NCBI GenBank assembly: GCA_946803715.1
Contig: CAMPET010000041.1
Coordinates: 303,052 to 341,288 of the forward strand
Origin: Beroe ovata
Taxonomy: Eukaryota > Ctenophora > Nuda > Beroida > Beroidae
Length of the DNA stretch: 38,237 nucleotides
Direction: 5' to 3'
Positions 35,928 to 38,237 of the stretch are shown here, piece by piece. The notes beneath the pieces are model-generated. The model ran no database searches. It was not told the DNA's origin and saw nothing but the letters and a program-made list of their open reading frames with translations. Numbering within the stretch: position 1 is the stretch's first letter; each line of letters opens with the position of its first letter. A program made the position numbers and the translations under genes.

Positions 35928-37281
35928 TATACTATAACCACCACAATCATGCGGTAAATTTGTCGATAGTAACTGTTTTGAGTGTCTTGGCGATAAACTA
36001 CTGGTATATTTATATCACCAAAATTATACTTATCATGAACCCTAAAACATCTGTGTAGTAGGCTGCTTTCCGATGGTCATCATGTGATATTTTTTATCGC
36101 CGGGTCGCTAATATACAGATGTTGACTCAGTGCACACCTATAGTGGCAGCAGTAGTGGCATGAGGGGCTGATGACATGATAAGCTATAGTACTGTGACAT
36201 AGTGGCATGAGCAATGAAGGGCTGATGACATAAGCTATAGTACTGTGACATAATAAGAAACAGGGAATTCACACTGACCATAACCATAACTGATAACAGC
36301 TGTTGTCGCTATAAGAAGATCATAACCTGAAAGCGAGTGGGATAGATTTTGATATCGTAATTTCATTCAAAGTCAAATAATATAATGTGAAAGATTCTTA
36401 AGTGTCAGCAAATCGTTGAGTAAGATAAAAGGTGGTGGTAATGTGAATATTTCACTACTAAGGTAACTGCTCCTTTAGCAAAAGCATCGCAAGAAACGTT
36501 TAAATTTGGCTGTGATTCACTTAGTGAATAGTGTAATCTGGTATCACGCGAAAACTCCTGTGCTAAATGATACGAAACTACACCTTGACTATAAGATAGT
36601 AACATGCGATCCACGAAATGAAAGTAAACTACACAGACACACCAAATACATTGTGTGTAAAATATTCATTTCAATGAAAGTTATAAAACAACGATCCCTC
36701 AAAACATTACCACTACCATATTAATTAGCGTAAGTTAAAGTTTGCTGCCTTACTCTAACACTCCTACAATATCAATGTGCTGTATCCTGATTATAGGTAG
36801 GCTCAAGTACAGACTTAGTATATTAGTGACAAGTGAGAGTGTCATGCCAGCTACGTTGAGTAATAATCTCTGTGGGTCTCGATTTAATCCCACTAATTTG
36901 CATGTAACACTTAGTTGTAACAGCTTTGTCTTAATCTTATGAGTAGAACGTCTCTTTACCTAAGCTTTCTGTAATGTCGGTGAAGCAATGAATAATGATA
37001 GTTAAGTACAACTTAATATTACTGAGTTAATGAATTAAAATTGAATTGCTTATTTTGATTGACTATGTTAATGAGTTGCTGACTATATAAACGAAAGATT
37101 TGAATGCAGGACATGCATTTGCCTGGCGATGCAAGGCCCAGCTGACGCGAGCCGCGAAGCGGCGAGCGCCATTAAATACTTAGGGCCGTAAATACTTAGG
37201 GCCATTAAATACTTCCATGGAAATTAAATACTTCCATGGAAATAATTCCATGGAATGTCTAATTATCGTAAAACTATAAGT
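35928..37281. repeat. Large duplication B, copy 2
   Basis: Begins on the base after the N at 35927 (which follows a GT microsatellite) and matches 33653-35006 throughout. After 37281 the sequence continues with unique DNA, unlike copy 1, which ends at an N. Confidence 0.95.
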
Positions 37282-38237
37282 AAGAAACCAGATGACAGGT
37301 AAAAACCAGATGACTATCCCCTTACGCGAGTCCTATTTTACCCTCAAAATCTTTCAATTTCGCGGTTTAGATTTTTTGCGTAGCATTGGATAGACCATGT
37401 CAAATAATTAAGCAATAAACGTCTGAAATGTTCGCATACTTTTCCGTAGAGATCAATTTGTCGCCAGAGTAAACGGCTCACAGAAGTACGTGAACTTGAC
37501 CAGAGACCTAAAAATAGCATCAACTCTCTCACGCATACCTACTGACACACCTATTATACTATGTATACTATCCGTGAATGCTGAATGGATAGAGGCACAC
37601 CCAGTACACACCCAGTACACANTTCCCGGGGCCGGGGCCGGGATCCCGGTCGAGCCCTGGTACGATGGCATTGTGGAAAGGTCAACTCCTACGGAATGAC
37701 TATTCATAGCTCATACCACATAGATTAGTGTATATTAGTAGTAGATAGTACGCTATTGTAAGGAGCGTTTAGCTAAACGCAAAGAGGAATGATGTTTAGC
37801 TAACGTATAAATAACTACCTATAAACAATGTTTGATCATATTATGAGTGAGTAATTATTGGTATACCGATACGTATGTAGGGCTGTCAATATATCGATGT
37901 ACATTACTACACTAAATCACTGGATGTAAAATGTAAAGCGCACAATGTACAGTGTAACTGTACGATGTACACTGTACATTGTACCTACTATGTAAATTGA
38001 ACAGTGTACACTAAATATCAAACGAGAATAAGCCAAGCTATGGCGAACATCAAGAAAAAACAATGCAAATGCAATTACCACTTGAATTACCTGACCTTAC
38101 ATTTACAAAGGAACGAAAAATGTGAACAGGACCTATATACAATATAGGTACAGTATACAACGTGTGTGTAATGTATATGTATGTGTGAGTGTGGGTGTGT
38201 GTGTGTGTGTATGTATTGTGAGTGTGGGTGTGTGTGT
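37282..38237. other. Intergenic tail of the window
   Basis: No gene recognised. A GC-rich patch (CCCGGGGCCGGGGCCGGGA) follows the N at 37622. A perfect 16-bp palindrome, GCGTTTAGCTAAACGC, is at 37765-37780. Overlapping GTACA/TGTAC palindromes occupy 37940-38015, and a (GT)n tract closes the window from about 38181. Confidence 0.55.

Overview
The window is eukaryotic, almost certainly metazoan. It carries spliced genes with many short exons (GT-AG introns mostly 80-400 bp), animal-type signalling proteins (a novel-class protein kinase C, a GPR155/LYCHOS relative, a class A GPCR, TMEM260), GT microsatellites and many small dispersed repeats. I hand-spliced the genes by following reading phase across GT-AG junctions. 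Two of the four spliced genes each contain another gene, on the opposite strand, inside a large intron. Compact introns plus nested genes would fit a non-bilaterian animal such as a ctenophore; that is a guess, since nothing in the sequence names the species. Single N characters (8419, 10026, 10594, 16408, 19415, 23216, 26304, 27942, 29838, 35007, 35927, 37622) look mostly like contig joins and often sit at repeats.

Layout. 1-1896: upstream intron sequence of a PKC gene with minisatellites. 1897-7625 (+): 3' part of a PKC-epsilon-like gene, nine exons from the end of C1B to the stop codon. Its 3.27-kb intron 3241-6514 holds an intronless 836-codon GPR155/LYCHOS-like gene on the minus strand (3592-6102). 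7626-10727: gene-free, AT-rich, with miniature inverted-repeat elements. 10728-12370 (+): 3' exons of a class A GPCR (third intracellular loop, TM6, TM7, tail); TM1-5 are not visible. 12371-14900: GC-rich palindromic island and a degenerate TTGACA-rich tract. 14974-31370 (+): apparently complete 18-exon TMEM260 (protein O-mannosyltransferase) gene of about 727 codons. Its 10.4-kb intron 9 (18066-28448) contains a minus-strand gene of four coding exons (18675-22155) encoding an unrecognised 473-residue protein, plus a large repeat and satellites. 31371-32186: convergent 3' ends. 32187-32570 (-): small single-pass membrane protein of 127 residues. 32571-38237: gene-free, dominated by a 1354-bp segment present twice.

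The two large duplications (21898-23028 with 23217-24550, and 33653-35006 with 35928-37281) start or stop exactly at N characters. They are best read as unmerged overlapping or allelic contigs rather than real tandem duplications. One of them carries the first coding exon of the nested unknown gene twice.

The genes do not form a pathway. The host/nested pairs are the most notable feature: PKC transcription runs antisense through the entire GPR155-like gene, and TMEM260 transcription antisense through the unknown gene. The GPR155-like gene is intronless while its neighbours have introns about every 45 codons, which suggests insertion of a retrocopy into a PKC intron. No RNA gene, CRISPR array or complete transposase was found.
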